A program made the translations under genes and the position numbers. This document shows positions 31,750 through 40,723 of a stretch of DNA of 64,000 nucleotides, piece after piece (positions within the stretch are counted from its first letter, which is position 1; each line of letters starts with the position of its first letter). Under the pieces are notes generated by a model, which was not told the DNA's origin, did no database searches, and worked only from the letters and a program-made list of their open reading frames with translations. Origin of the DNA: Candidatus Peribacteria bacterium (lineage in GTDB: Bacteria > Patescibacteriota > Gracilibacteria > UBA1369 > UBA12463); NCBI GenBank assembly GCA_943355055.1, contig CALREA010000004.1:1-64000 (forward strand). The letters run 5' to 3'.

Positions 31750-34241
31750 AAATCTCCCTCAACTGGCTCAAAAAATTCGTAGAAATTCCTGAAAATGTAA
31801 CAGCACAAGAGCTGGCACATCTCTTTACGATTAGAGCAGCAGAGGTGGAAGGAGTGCTCAGTGAGAGCGAGCTGCTGCGCAATATTGTGGTAGGACAAAT
31901 CGCCTCACTCGCTCAACATCCAAACGCCGACAAACTAAGAGTTACCCAAACCAATGTCGGAAAAGAAACATTGCAAATTGTTTGTGGCGCAAAAAATATT
32001 AAAGAAGGTATGTTTGTAGTCGTCGCCTTGCCGGGAAGTCAGGTTCGTTGGCATGGCGAGGGAGACTTAATCACATTAGAAAAAACACAACTTCGCGGCA
32101 TAGATAGCCACGGAATGATATGTGGTGCCGACGAGGTTGGACTACCACCACCATCAAATCCATCCGATGACGTTCCGGATTTGGCAACGTATGAACTCAC
32201 AAAAGACTACGTATTTGGACAAGATGAAAAATCCATAAAACCAGGAACGCCGTTGGCGTTCGTGCTCAATAAAAATGATGTCATTCTCGAAATTGATAAC
32301 AAATCCCTCACACATCGACCGGATCTCTGGGGACACTATGGCATCGCCCGTGAAATGGCCGCCATCTATAATGCAAAACTAAAACCATACGAAAAAGCGG
32401 TTCCATTAGCCAAAGAAAAGGATATTCCAACTACAAAATCCCCTCTCGCAATTACGATTGTCGACAAGGAAATCTGTCCTCGATTCACCTCATGTATTAT
32501 TAAAAACATAAAAGTAAAAGAATCTCCGGAATGGTTGAAACAGGATTTAATAAAAGTCGGAGTACGTCCCGTAAATAACATTGTCGACATCACCAATCAC
32601 ATCATGCTCGGGCTCGGGCAGCCGATGCATGCCTATGATAGAAAGATGGTAGAAACCGATACGCTCGAAGTAAGATATGCCAAAAAGGGGGAGTTCATCG
32701 AGACTATTGACCATAAACATCATGACCTTTCAGAAGAAGATCCGATTATTACGAATGGGAAACACGTGCTCACCATTGCGGGAGTCATGGGTGGGGCCTA
32801 TTCGGAAATATCCGAACACACGACGGAAATTATTCTCGAGAGTGCCAACTGGCAACCGGCTATCGTCAGAAAAGCATCGCAACGCAACGGCCTACGAACC
32901 GAAGCCGTGCAACGTTTCGAAAAATCCATCGATTCGGAGATGGCCATCACAGGACTCCTCCGGGCAATCGCACTGATCAAAAAGCTCTGCCCAAAGGCCG
33001 AAATGGAGGGTGGACTGATCGACGACTACTCGGAAAAAGTAGCAACCAAGGTGATCATAATTCGACCAGAGCGCATTCAGCAAAAGATTGGAGCGATCGT
33101 GACGACCAATGAGATGAAAGATATTCTCAAGCGCCTCGGTTTCGGTGTAGCCTCAGCTCCAAACAAATCGCTCTCAATTACCGTTCCTTCCTGGCGCGCG
33201 ACCAAAGACATCGCCACGGAAGACGACATCGTCGAAGAGGTCGCGCGCATGCACGGCTACGAAAACATCCCATCACCCCTCCCGACCCTTCCCACCAGAC
33301 TCCCCGAAGAAAATATTCTTCGCAAACTCGAGCACAAATCTCGCTTCATTCTCTCAGGCCTGCTCAACATGAGCGAGGTCTACAACTACTCTTTCTACGG
33401 CGCCTCCGATCTAAAAAACGCCCTCCTTCCAGAGGAGCTTCATCTCAAGCCTCAAAACTTCCTCTCCACCGACCAAACACACCTGCGGATATCACTCGTT
33501 CCAAATCTTCTCAAAAATATTCACGATAATCTTCGCTTCAAAAAGAGCTTTAACATCTACGAAATCGGCCACACCTATACCGAAGAACATGAGTTCTTTC
33601 CGCGCGAAGACGTCTGGATCACGGGTGCAATCGTCAGCGACAACACCAAATCAAACACGAACCAAACAACTCAAAATCCTCTTCTCGACGCAAAAGGCAT
33701 CGTCGAAACCTATATGCAAAATATCGTCGCGCCCACCCAAGACTGGAAAAAAGACGGCCTAACCATGCAACTTTCTCACCCACACCGATCCATCACATTA
33801 CTTTCCCCCTCAGAAGAAGTTTTAGCCCGCACCTACGAACTCAATCCCATCGTAGCCAAAAACTTCGACCTCTCTGGACAGCAAACTATAGCCATTTTCG
33901 AGATAAATCTCTCCAAGCTTTCTCGAGAAAAACTCTTCGAAAGAAAATACCGACCAATCCCTCGCCACCCTGGTATCGAGTTCGATCTCGCGATCCTCAT
34001 CGACAAGAAAACCGCATCCATTCAACTCAAACAGGCCATCGAGAACGCCATGCCCGAACTCATCCAGTCGGCAACCCTCTTCGACCAGTACGAAGGTCCG
34101 AACGTCGACCCCACCAAAAAATCCCTCGCCTACCGCATCCTCCTCCAATCCCCCGACCGTACCCTCACCGACGATGACCTCACAAAGGCACAAAAAGCCA
34201 TCATGGAAAACATCACCGCCATCGGTGGAACCATTCGTTAA
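31746..34241 (+). CDS. pheT: Phenylalanyl-tRNA synthetase beta subunit
   Basis: The 831-residue protein is close to the usual 790-800. It opens MKISLNWLKKFV and has an OB-fold tRNA-binding domain (VGQIASLAQHPNADKLRV, CGAKNI), the B3/B4 editing region, B5 (RPERIQQKIG), a class II-like core (MHGYENIPSPLP), and the C-terminal ferredoxin-like anticodon-binding domain (RHPGIEFDLAIL). The slight extra length is spread over loops. It is translationally coupled to pheS. Confidence 0.95.
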   Translation: MKISLNWLKKFVEIPENVTAQELAHLFTIRAAEVEGVLSESELLRNIVVGQIASLAQHPNADKLRVTQTNVGKETLQIVCGAKNIKEGMFVVVALPGSQVRWHGEGDLITLEKTQLRGIDSHGMICGADEVGLPPPSNPSDDVPDLATYELTKDYVFGQDEKSIKPGTPLAFVLNKNDVILEIDNKSLTHRPDLWGHYGIAREMAAIYNAKLKPYEKAVPLAKEKDIPTTKSPLAITIVDKEICPRFTSCIIKNIKVKESPEWLKQDLIKVGVRPVNNIVDITNHIMLGLGQPMHAYDRKMVETDTLEVRYAKKGEFIETIDHKHHDLSEEDPIITNGKHVLTIAGVMGGAYSEISEHTTEIILESANWQPAIVRKASQRNGLRTEAVQRFEKSIDSEMAITGLLRAIALIKKLCPKAEMEGGLIDDYSEKVATKVIIIRPERIQQKIGAIVTTNEMKDILKRLGFGVASAPNKSLSITVPSWRATKDIATEDDIVEEVARMHGYENIPSPLPTLPTRLPEENILRKLEHKSRFILSGLLNMSEVYNYSFYGASDLKNALLPEELHLKPQNFLSTDQTHLRISLVPNLLKNIHDNLRFKKSFNIYEIGHTYTEEHEFFPREDVWITGAIVSDNTKSNTNQTTQNPLLDAKGIVETYMQNIVAPTQDWKKDGLTMQLSHPHRSITLLSPSEEVLARTYELNPIVAKNFDLSGQQTIAIFEINLSKLSREKLFERKYRPIPRHPGIEFDLAILIDKKTASIQLKQAIENAMPELIQSATLFDQYEGPNVDPTKKSLAYRILLQSPDRTLTDDDLTKAQKAIMENITAIGGTIR

Positions 34242-34316
34242 ACATAAACAACTTTCGTACGTACGCAGCCCGCACCAATCCACGGCGCACTCATCCGCCA
34301 CCTCCGCAGCTCACCC

Positions 34317-34345
34317 TCGACAAAGCTGACGCCTCAAGGTACAAT
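34317..34345 (+). promoter_or_regulatory. Promoter of the PBP1A gene
   Basis: TCGACA (34317-34322), 17 nt, TACAAT (34340-34345). The leader of about 38 nt holds a small GCGCG/CGCGC hairpin just before the ATG at 34390. No Shine-Dalgarno sequence. Confidence 0.55.
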
Positions 34346-34389
34346 CTGACAGGTAATCAAGCGCGACATCGCGCGGTATTCAACCTCGC

Positions 34390-37335
34390 ATGGACCTCCA
34401 CAAAAAAATTCACGACCGATACGAAAGCGTCATAGAAAAACGAGGAAGTGACGCGTACAAAACACACGAAAGCCCATGGCAACGATCCAAGCAACCTTGG
34501 AGCATCAAACGAGTGATAGCATGGTTCTTCACTCTCATCGTTGCCACTACAGCAACAGGCATTTTTTTCGTGTTTGCAGCCATAGCCGTGCTTTCCATAG
34601 GACTCCCGTCTATTGACAATATCAGTGCGCAGGCCGCGCAAGCGACAGAAATTTACGATCGCAACGGAACACTCCTCTATACCATTTCCGGAGAAGAAAA
34701 TAGAAAATATGTTCCGTATGATCAGATAAACCAAAATCTCATCAACGCCACCATTGCAGTAGAAGATGATCAGTTCTGGGAACACAAAGGCTTTGATATG
34801 ACGGGTATCGCCGCTGCGGGATTATATGAAGTCCTCGGCATAGGCAAGAAGCGAGGAGGCTCAACCATTACACAACAGTACGTAAAAAATGCCTTTCTCA
34901 CGTCAGAAAGAAGTGTCACCCGCAAACTTCGTGAACTGATCATGGCCATCCGCCTGGAACAAAAATATGACAAGAAAAAAATCCTCGAGCTCTACCTGAA
35001 TCAAATCCCCTACGGCAACAACGCCTATGGTATTCAACGCGCGGCGGAAATTTATTTTGGTAAAAATGCCATCGATCTCAACCTGGCAGAGAGCGCAATT
35101 CTCGCAGGAATTCCGCAGGCACCAAGTTATTACAACCCCTACAGTACACATCGTGACAGCATTATTACGAAAACATTTTCACCTGACGAACTCCAGTCCA
35201 GGCAGCTCAAATCAGCGGAAGATATTAACAAAAACGAATACGTCTACGGACTACTCGGAAAAATGAATACGATAGACGAGCAACACAAAATCTATATGCC
35301 GGGCCGCGCCGATGTCGTCCTCAAACGCATGCTCGAACTGGGATACATCAAGCAACCACAAAAAGAAGAAGCATGGCAAGGCACGCAGGTAATCGCCTTT
35401 CTTCCATTTAAATATTCCATCAAAGCACCTCACTTCATCTTCTATGTACGCGATATTCTTGAACAAAAATATGGCAAAGAAATTCTCGAGCGCGGCGGTC
35501 TAAAAGTCTACACCACTCTCGACTGGACACTGCAGCAAGTAGCGGAAAATGCCATCTCAAGTCGCGCCGAATCCAACGAAAAAAACTACAAAGCCACCAA
35601 CGCTGCCGCTCTCTTTGCCGATCCAAAAACAGGACAAATTCTCACCATGGTCGGCTCACGTGATTATTTCAACAAAGACATCGACGGAAACGTAAACGTC
35701 ACTACCCGCACGCGTCAACCGGGATCAACATTCAAACCGTTTGTCTACGCTCAAGCCTTCTTACGACGCTACACGCCAGCCACAATCCTCTACGATACTC
35801 CAACGAAAATAGGTCCGGACACACCACAAAACTACGAAGGAACATTCCAGGGACCCATGTCGATGCGCCGCGCGCTTGGTCAGTCTCGCAATATTCCAGC
35901 GATCAAAACCTACTTCCTCGGAGGGGAGCAGGGAGCCATTATCGACCTTGCAGAAAAAATGGGAATTACCACGCTCAACAGAGAACACGACTACGGCTAT
36001 CCTCTCGCCATCGGTGCCGCCGAAGTGAAAATGATTGATATGATTACCGCCTTCGGAACGTTTGCCAATATGGGCAAGCGACCCGAGCTAACAGCGATTC
36101 TCAAAGTTGAAGACCACAACAGCAACGTCATCGACGAGTGGAATCCGGACACCGTAAAAGACTGGCAGGAAGCCCTTGATCCCGAAGTCTCTTATCTCAT
36201 CGACAGCATTCTTTCCGACACAGCCATCAAATTAAGCCAAAACCTCACCATCCCCAATCACACGGTAGCCACCAAAACCGGCACATCCACCAATAAATCA
36301 AAATCAAAAGGAACGGCCTATCCCATGGATCTCTGGGTAATCGGTTTCACCCCGAGCATTGTCGGATCGGTCTGGGTTGGCAATAATCGTGGTGATCCAC
36401 TTGGAGGAAACGCCGACGGCTCGAATGTGTCGGCGCCAATCTGGAAAGAAATTATGACGGCATATCTAAAAGACAAACCAGACGAACCATTTCCACGTCC
36501 CGATGGCATCAAAGAAATAACCGTCTCATCAGCAACAGGACTTCTTCCGAACGAAAACACACCGGAAGAAAATCTTCGCACGGAAATTTTCGCCAGTTTC
36601 GCCATTCCGACCGAGATAGAAAAGGCCTTTTCTAGGGCAAAAGTAGACAAGCGCAACGATCTCCTCGCGAACGAATTCTGCCCTCCTGAAATGGTTGATG
36701 AACGCACCTTCCAATCCCACAGCGACCCAATTGACAAAAAAGAATGGCAAGACGGAATCAACCAATACTACGGTAATATGCAAAAAAAATCTGCTGACAA
36801 ATCCGATACCACCTCGGACATTAAAACCATCGAATCGGTGATGAATTCTGCAGGATCGCCCCCTAGGGAAATCTCACCTCTCTGTACCTCGGAATCTCAA
36901 GCCCAGGCGCCAACCGTGAGCATTACCTCCCCAGGTTCTTTCTATATCGCTCAATCCAACACCATTGATGTCGCCATCACCTATACTGCTCCCGCTGGCG
37001 TTCAAGATGTCACGTACATTTTCGACAAACTCCCTCGAGCCGTAAAAAATTCCAAACCGTTCGACACCGCAACCATCAAAATTCCTAAATATGCCAAACC
37101 CGGATCAACATACGATCTCAAAGTAAAAATCACCGACAAAAATCAGTACAGTGGATTCGCTACCATTCAGGTAAAAATCGCCGACCCGTCCAATCCCACA
37201 GACTTCGCTCCAAGCATTATCGAATCAAGTAACTCAATCGGAACTTGGCCGATTCCTCCAACTCCAAAAACGCCCATGATCCCCTCCAGCCCAGCCGATC
37301 TCCCCCTTTTCCTGCCAATCAAAACAGAGCCATAA
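34390..37335 (+). CDS. Class A penicillin-binding protein (PBP1A type)
   Basis: This 981-residue bifunctional peptidoglycan synthase has a short cytosolic N-terminus, a membrane helix at 40-70, a GT51 transglycosylase with catalytic Glu in EDDQFWEHKG (125-134), GGSTITQQYVKN, and RKLRELIMAIRLEQ. The transpeptidase follows: STFK near 445, SRN near 500, and KTGT near 628. After it comes a Glu/Asp-rich linker and an Ig-like domain (residues 840-930), ending in a Pro-rich tail. The wall-building enzyme fits MurF and VanW elsewhere in the window and shows the cell makes peptidoglycan. Confidence 0.95.
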   Translation: MDLHKKIHDRYESVIEKRGSDAYKTHESPWQRSKQPWSIKRVIAWFFTLIVATTATGIFFVFAAIAVLSIGLPSIDNISAQAAQATEIYDRNGTLLYTISGEENRKYVPYDQINQNLINATIAVEDDQFWEHKGFDMTGIAAAGLYEVLGIGKKRGGSTITQQYVKNAFLTSERSVTRKLRELIMAIRLEQKYDKKKILELYLNQIPYGNNAYGIQRAAEIYFGKNAIDLNLAESAILAGIPQAPSYYNPYSTHRDSIITKTFSPDELQSRQLKSAEDINKNEYVYGLLGKMNTIDEQHKIYMPGRADVVLKRMLELGYIKQPQKEEAWQGTQVIAFLPFKYSIKAPHFIFYVRDILEQKYGKEILERGGLKVYTTLDWTLQQVAENAISSRAESNEKNYKATNAAALFADPKTGQILTMVGSRDYFNKDIDGNVNVTTRTRQPGSTFKPFVYAQAFLRRYTPATILYDTPTKIGPDTPQNYEGTFQGPMSMRRALGQSRNIPAIKTYFLGGEQGAIIDLAEKMGITTLNREHDYGYPLAIGAAEVKMIDMITAFGTFANMGKRPELTAILKVEDHNSNVIDEWNPDTVKDWQEALDPEVSYLIDSILSDTAIKLSQNLTIPNHTVATKTGTSTNKSKSKGTAYPMDLWVIGFTPSIVGSVWVGNNRGDPLGGNADGSNVSAPIWKEIMTAYLKDKPDEPFPRPDGIKEITVSSATGLLPNENTPEENLRTEIFASFAIPTEIEKAFSRAKVDKRNDLLANEFCPPEMVDERTFQSHSDPIDKKEWQDGINQYYGNMQKKSADKSDTTSDIKTIESVMNSAGSPPREISPLCTSESQAQAPTVSITSPGSFYIAQSNTIDVAITYTAPAGVQDVTYIFDKLPRAVKNSKPFDTATIKIPKYAKPGSTYDLKVKITDKNQYSGFATIQVKIADPSNPTDFAPSIIESSNSIGTWPIPPTPKTPMIPSSPADLPLFLPIKTEP

Positions 37336-37336
37336 A

Positions 37337-37873
37337 TCAGGATTTCAAAATCCTCCCCACCGCATCCAAAAAACTTTCCACCTCGTAAACTTCCGGGTCA
37401 TTTTTCAATTCCTCGCCCAACTCAAACCTTTCATTTTTCAAAAACACCGACCTCACCCCAATATTTTTCCCAAACTCCACGTCCGTCGAACGATCTCCTA
37501 CCATCCATGAATGTTCCGGCTCCATTTCGCAATCCCACATCAAATCTTTTACCAAACCTATCTCCGGCTTACGACACTCGCACCCATCTTCCGGCATATG
37601 CGGACAAATACACACATCAAAAAATCGAATCCCTTGCTCTTCCATTTTTTGAAGTAAAGCATCCTGCACTCGATCAAAATTTTCCCACGGAAACTCCTCA
37701 CTTCCGATTCCATTTTGATTCGTCACCATCACTAATTCATATCCAGCCTCACGTAAGCTGCGCAATCCTTCGAACACGCCGGGCTTGTAAGCTAACTTCG
37801 CCAACGTATCGATTTTCCCATCATCCACCTCCTCTATAAGGGCCCCGTCCCGATCTAAAAAGACTATTTTCAT
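37337..37873 (-). CDS. HAD phosphatase of HisB N-terminal (histidinol-phosphatase) type
   Basis: This 178-residue protein aligns over its whole length with the phosphatase half of E. coli HisB: FLDRDGALIEE, KLAYKPGV, GYELVMVTNQNGIGSEEFP, DVCICPHMPEDGCECRKPEIG (zinc-binding Cys/His loop), and VGDRSTDVEFGKNIG. The dehydratase half is not attached. It should dephosphorylate histidinol phosphate. The closely related GmhB heptose bisphosphatase is the alternative, but the ICPH.P...C.CRKP spacing and the TNQ.G.G...FP segment favour HisB. No other his gene is nearby. Confidence 0.75.
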   Translation of the reverse strand: MKIVFLDRDGALIEEVDDGKIDTLAKLAYKPGVFEGLRSLREAGYELVMVTNQNGIGSEEFPWENFDRVQDALLQKMEEQGIRFFDVCICPHMPEDGCECRKPEIGLVKDLMWDCEMEPEHSWMVGDRSTDVEFGKNIGVRSVFLKNERFELGEELKNDPEVYEVESFLDAVGRILKS

Positions 37874-37927
37874 AGCCTTATTCTAAGCTGAATTTGACAA
37901 AAGAGGCAAACTTTTTCCATCCAAAGC

Positions 37928-37956
37928 TAGACAAAGCTAAAGAAAAATGATATAAT
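37928..37956 (+). promoter_or_regulatory. Promoter of the DUF5679 gene
   Basis: TAGACA (37928-37933), 17 nt, TATAAT (37951-37956), leaving a leader of about 32 nt before the ATG at 37995. Confidence 0.6.
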
Positions 37957-37994
37957 GGAACCAATCGTAAAAAGTATCTCTTAATTTTCCTCCC

Positions 37995-38165
37995 ATGATT
38001 GCTTTCTGTCCAAAATGCTGGAAGAACTCACACGGTGCCGAGAGCATGCGTGAAATGAAGGATGCGGAGTTTGTCACCATGAAAAATGGTCGACGAGCGG
38101 CAAAGGGTACGTGCACTGTCTGCGGACGAGGCATGTATAAGATCGTGAAATCCACGGAAGCCTAA
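37995..38165 (+). CDS. DUF5679-type zinc ribbon protein
   Basis: A 56-residue gene missed by the track. It has two CxxC knuckles: FCPKCWKN at the N-terminus and CTVCGRG near 43. Between them is FVTMKNGRRAAKGTC, matching the MKNGR.A..G.C..CG pattern of DUF5679, a small protein widespread in Patescibacteria. Its function is unknown; a nucleic-acid-binding zinc ribbon is likely. It has its own promoter and a terminator. Confidence 0.8.
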   Translation: MIAFCPKCWKNSHGAESMREMKDAEFVTMKNGRRAAKGTCTVCGRGMYKIVKSTEA

Positions 38166-38210
38166 AGCATCCAAAAGTTCATTACGAACTTCACACTCAG
38201 TATAAAAAAG

Positions 38211-38237
38211 CCTTCACAAAAACATGAGGGTTTTTTT
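38211..38237 (+). terminator. Terminator after the DUF5679 gene
   Basis: CCTTCA, 8-nt loop, TGAGGG, then seven T. A run of A precedes the stem, so it may work in both directions. Confidence 0.65.
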
Positions 38238-38242
38238 ATGTG

Positions 38243-38251
38243 TGGTATAAT
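38243..38251 (+). promoter_or_regulatory. Extended -10 promoter of the ligase gene
   Basis: TGGTATAAT is an extended -10; 7 nt later comes the ATG at 38259, so a leaderless mRNA is expected. No good -35. Confidence 0.55.
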
Positions 38252-38258
38252 CGGCCCG

Positions 38259-40106
38259 ATGAAAAAACTACTTCTCTTGCTGCCCTCCATTCTTTTCTTC
38301 GGACTCTTAATCATCTCGCTGCTTCACCGAGGAGGTATTTCATTTCAAGCACATATTTTGTGGATGATCATGATGCTACCGATCGCCGTATGTGTATTTT
38401 TTGCACAAAAAAATCAAGACTCGAGCAAAACTCCATCAATACTTCTAGGTCTAATACTGCTACTCCTCCTCACCATTGCCGCCGGATGGACGTATTCGCA
38501 GATGCGCGACTTCGGGCTCATTTCAATCACTACCTTACTGGGCGGACTAGCGACGCTCATAATCGTCATAGAAATGGACATGGCAGAAACCACCATAGAG
38601 AGACTCCTCAATATCCTCTGCGTCATCGCCTCGCTCCTTTGCATGTTTGGATTAGGACTCTACTTTTTCACGACGATCGACCGTCTTTCTTCAACATTTG
38701 TCCACCTCCCCTACCTCACTACCTCATACCCGAACGCCTTCGCTCTTTTCCTCCTCAGCGTAATGCCACACGCACTCCTACAGCTGAACAAATTTCGCAA
38801 TAGGCCTTGGCTCATCATCAACGCTCTTGTTATTTCGTCACTTCTCCTCACCTTCTCACGAGGATCGCTCATTATGGGCATCGGAATAGTTGCCACCCTC
38901 TTCATCTTGAAAAAAATCACATTCGATAAAAAAGTCGCCCTGACGCTCGTCGGGATTATCGCGCTTACCGCTACGTTCCAACTCATTCGACCGGATAGTC
39001 TGGGACAAAATTCATTTGAAGAAAAATACACATTCAATGCAGGAGAAAAAACTTCATCCGTAAACGAGCGAATGGACTTCTGGAAAGGCGCACTGAGCAT
39101 GATCAAAGCTCATCCGCTTTTCGGAACCGGTCCGGACACATTCAAATACACATTCCCTCAATATCAAACATCGCTTCTCGCCAACTCCGATCATCCGCAT
39201 AATATGTTTCTCAAGCAAGCAAGTGAGTTTGGAATACCATCGGCGCTTCTCCTCATTGCTATTATTATCTACGGACTCTACGGCCTGCGTCGCACGTATC
39301 GCGCGAACCATACCCATCTCGCTCTCGGACTCGCTATTCTGGCAATGCTCGGTCACAACCTTCTCGATTATAATCTGAATTTCACCAGCAACGCGCTCAT
39401 CTTCTACGCCTTCCTGGGGCTCATCATCGGAGCAACTCGACACGATGACCATCAAGTACCTAAACGTGCACTGTGGACCATCCTCCTCCTATTCACGGGC
39501 ATGATGTTTGTTGGTGGCACCTACGAAGCTTATCAACGTATGCTTATTACCCAAGCAAGAGGGCTCACCGCATCGTCCGAGATAGCAAAAATAAAAGAAG
39601 CCGAATCATTATTCTCAAAAATTCATCCAATTTTCTACGAGGATGCGATTCTCTTGCGCGCGCAAAACGCCATCGAGATGAAAAATCTTCCGCTCGCCAA
39701 ATCCCTTCTCAAAAATATCGTCACTCGAGATCGCGACTATGCTGAAGGCTATAATCTCCTCTCAGAAACGTATATAAACAGTACCGTGCTAGCAAAAGGA
39801 GCAAATACCAAAGCTATGGAGCTCGACTCATGGAACAACCTCCGCTATTATTTTCAGAAATTACAACTCATGTCCAAGGATGAAAAAATAATCAATAAAG
39901 GCGCCTATCAGATACTTCTCTCAGACTATCTCATCCTCCTCCAAAATAACGCCCACGAAACCATTCGCAGCGGCAACCCGCAGTACGCCATCAAAATCGC
40001 ACAGCTGCTCGGACTAACCGACCTGCAAAAAAAACTCTCCGACACGGCCATACTCGAACGTAAAAAATTCACCGACCGCTATTATATAACACTTTCACCA
40101 CTCTAG
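38259..40106 (+). CDS. O-antigen ligase/polymerase-like membrane protein with TPR-like tail
   Basis: The ATG at 38259 is preferred (615 residues; the track start lies within the promoter). Ten or more hydrophobic helices fill residues 1-430. A Wzy_C-type loop (NERMDFWKGALSMIKAHPLFGTGPDTF, then HPHNMFLKQASEFG) lies between late helices, as in WaaL/Wzy proteins. The C-terminal 180 residues are helical repeats (SLFSKIHPIF, LLKNIVTRDRDYAEGYNLLSE) like TPRs. It probably joins or extends surface polysaccharide, and TPR-tailed members in other bacteria glycosylate proteins. Confidence 0.8.
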   Translation: MKKLLLLLPSILFFGLLIISLLHRGGISFQAHILWMIMMLPIAVCVFFAQKNQDSSKTPSILLGLILLLLLTIAAGWTYSQMRDFGLISITTLLGGLATLIIVIEMDMAETTIERLLNILCVIASLLCMFGLGLYFFTTIDRLSSTFVHLPYLTTSYPNAFALFLLSVMPHALLQLNKFRNRPWLIINALVISSLLLTFSRGSLIMGIGIVATLFILKKITFDKKVALTLVGIIALTATFQLIRPDSLGQNSFEEKYTFNAGEKTSSVNERMDFWKGALSMIKAHPLFGTGPDTFKYTFPQYQTSLLANSDHPHNMFLKQASEFGIPSALLLIAIIIYGLYGLRRTYRANHTHLALGLAILAMLGHNLLDYNLNFTSNALIFYAFLGLIIGATRHDDHQVPKRALWTILLLFTGMMFVGGTYEAYQRMLITQARGLTASSEIAKIKEAESLFSKIHPIFYEDAILLRAQNAIEMKNLPLAKSLLKNIVTRDRDYAEGYNLLSETYINSTVLAKGANTKAMELDSWNNLRYYFQKLQLMSKDEKIINKGAYQILLSDYLILLQNNAHETIRSGNPQYAIKIAQLLGLTDLQKKLSDTAILERKKFTDRYYITLSPL

Positions 40107-40108
40107 AC

Positions 40109-40723
40109 ATGATATCTCAACTTCTCATCGGCACGACCAACAAAGGAAAATTAAAAGAAATCAGCGAGGTTTTGAACACGCTTCCTATCGAACTCGTAAC
40201 GCCCGACGGTCTGCGAATGGTGGGACAACCGGAAGAAACAGGGAACAGTTACGAAGAAAACGCGATCATCAAATGTAATTTTTACTACGATCAATCTCAT
40301 AGCCTCCCCACCCTCGCCGAGGACTCCGGTATAGAGGTTGCCGCTTTCCCGGGAGAACTCGGCCTCACCACACGACGATGGGGCGCAGGCGCCAATGCCA
40401 CCGACGAGGAGTGGCTCCGGCACTTCCTCACCGAACTCTCCAAGCACCCACAAGAACTTCACCGCGCGACCTTCGTCTGCACCGCCGCCCTTCAGCTTCC
40501 AGGCGAACCTGTGCCGCATATTTTCCGTGGAACCTGCCCAGGCAGACTCCTCCTCGAGCCACAAACCGCGATTCCCCACGGCATTCCGCTCTCCGCCTGT
40601 TTCATCGCCGACGGCCAAACGCACGTCTACGCCGCCATGAACCCCACCGAAAAAAACAAAATATCCCACCGTGGCAGCGCGATCCATCAGGTGAAAAATT
40701 ACCTGGAGAAACTAAACCGCTAG
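40109..40723 (+). CDS. rdgB: Non-canonical purine NTP pyrophosphatase, RdgB/HAM1 type
   Basis: The 204-residue enzyme removes dITP and XTP from the nucleotide pool. IGTTNKGKLKEI at the N-terminus, EENAIIKCNFY, LAEDSGIEVAAF near 73, GIPLSACFIADGQTHVYAAM, and a C-terminal ISHRGSAI match the family, including the purine-binding SHRG. It starts 2 nt after the ligase stop, so it is translationally coupled, and is convergent with the sigma-like gene, which it overlaps by 12 nt. Confidence 0.92.
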   Translation: MISQLLIGTTNKGKLKEISEVLNTLPIELVTPDGLRMVGQPEETGNSYEENAIIKCNFYYDQSHSLPTLAEDSGIEVAAFPGELGLTTRRWGAGANATDEEWLRHFLTELSKHPQELHRATFVCTAALQLPGEPVPHIFRGTCPGRLLLEPQTAIPHGIPLSACFIADGQTHVYAAMNPTEKNKISHRGSAIHQVKNYLEKLNR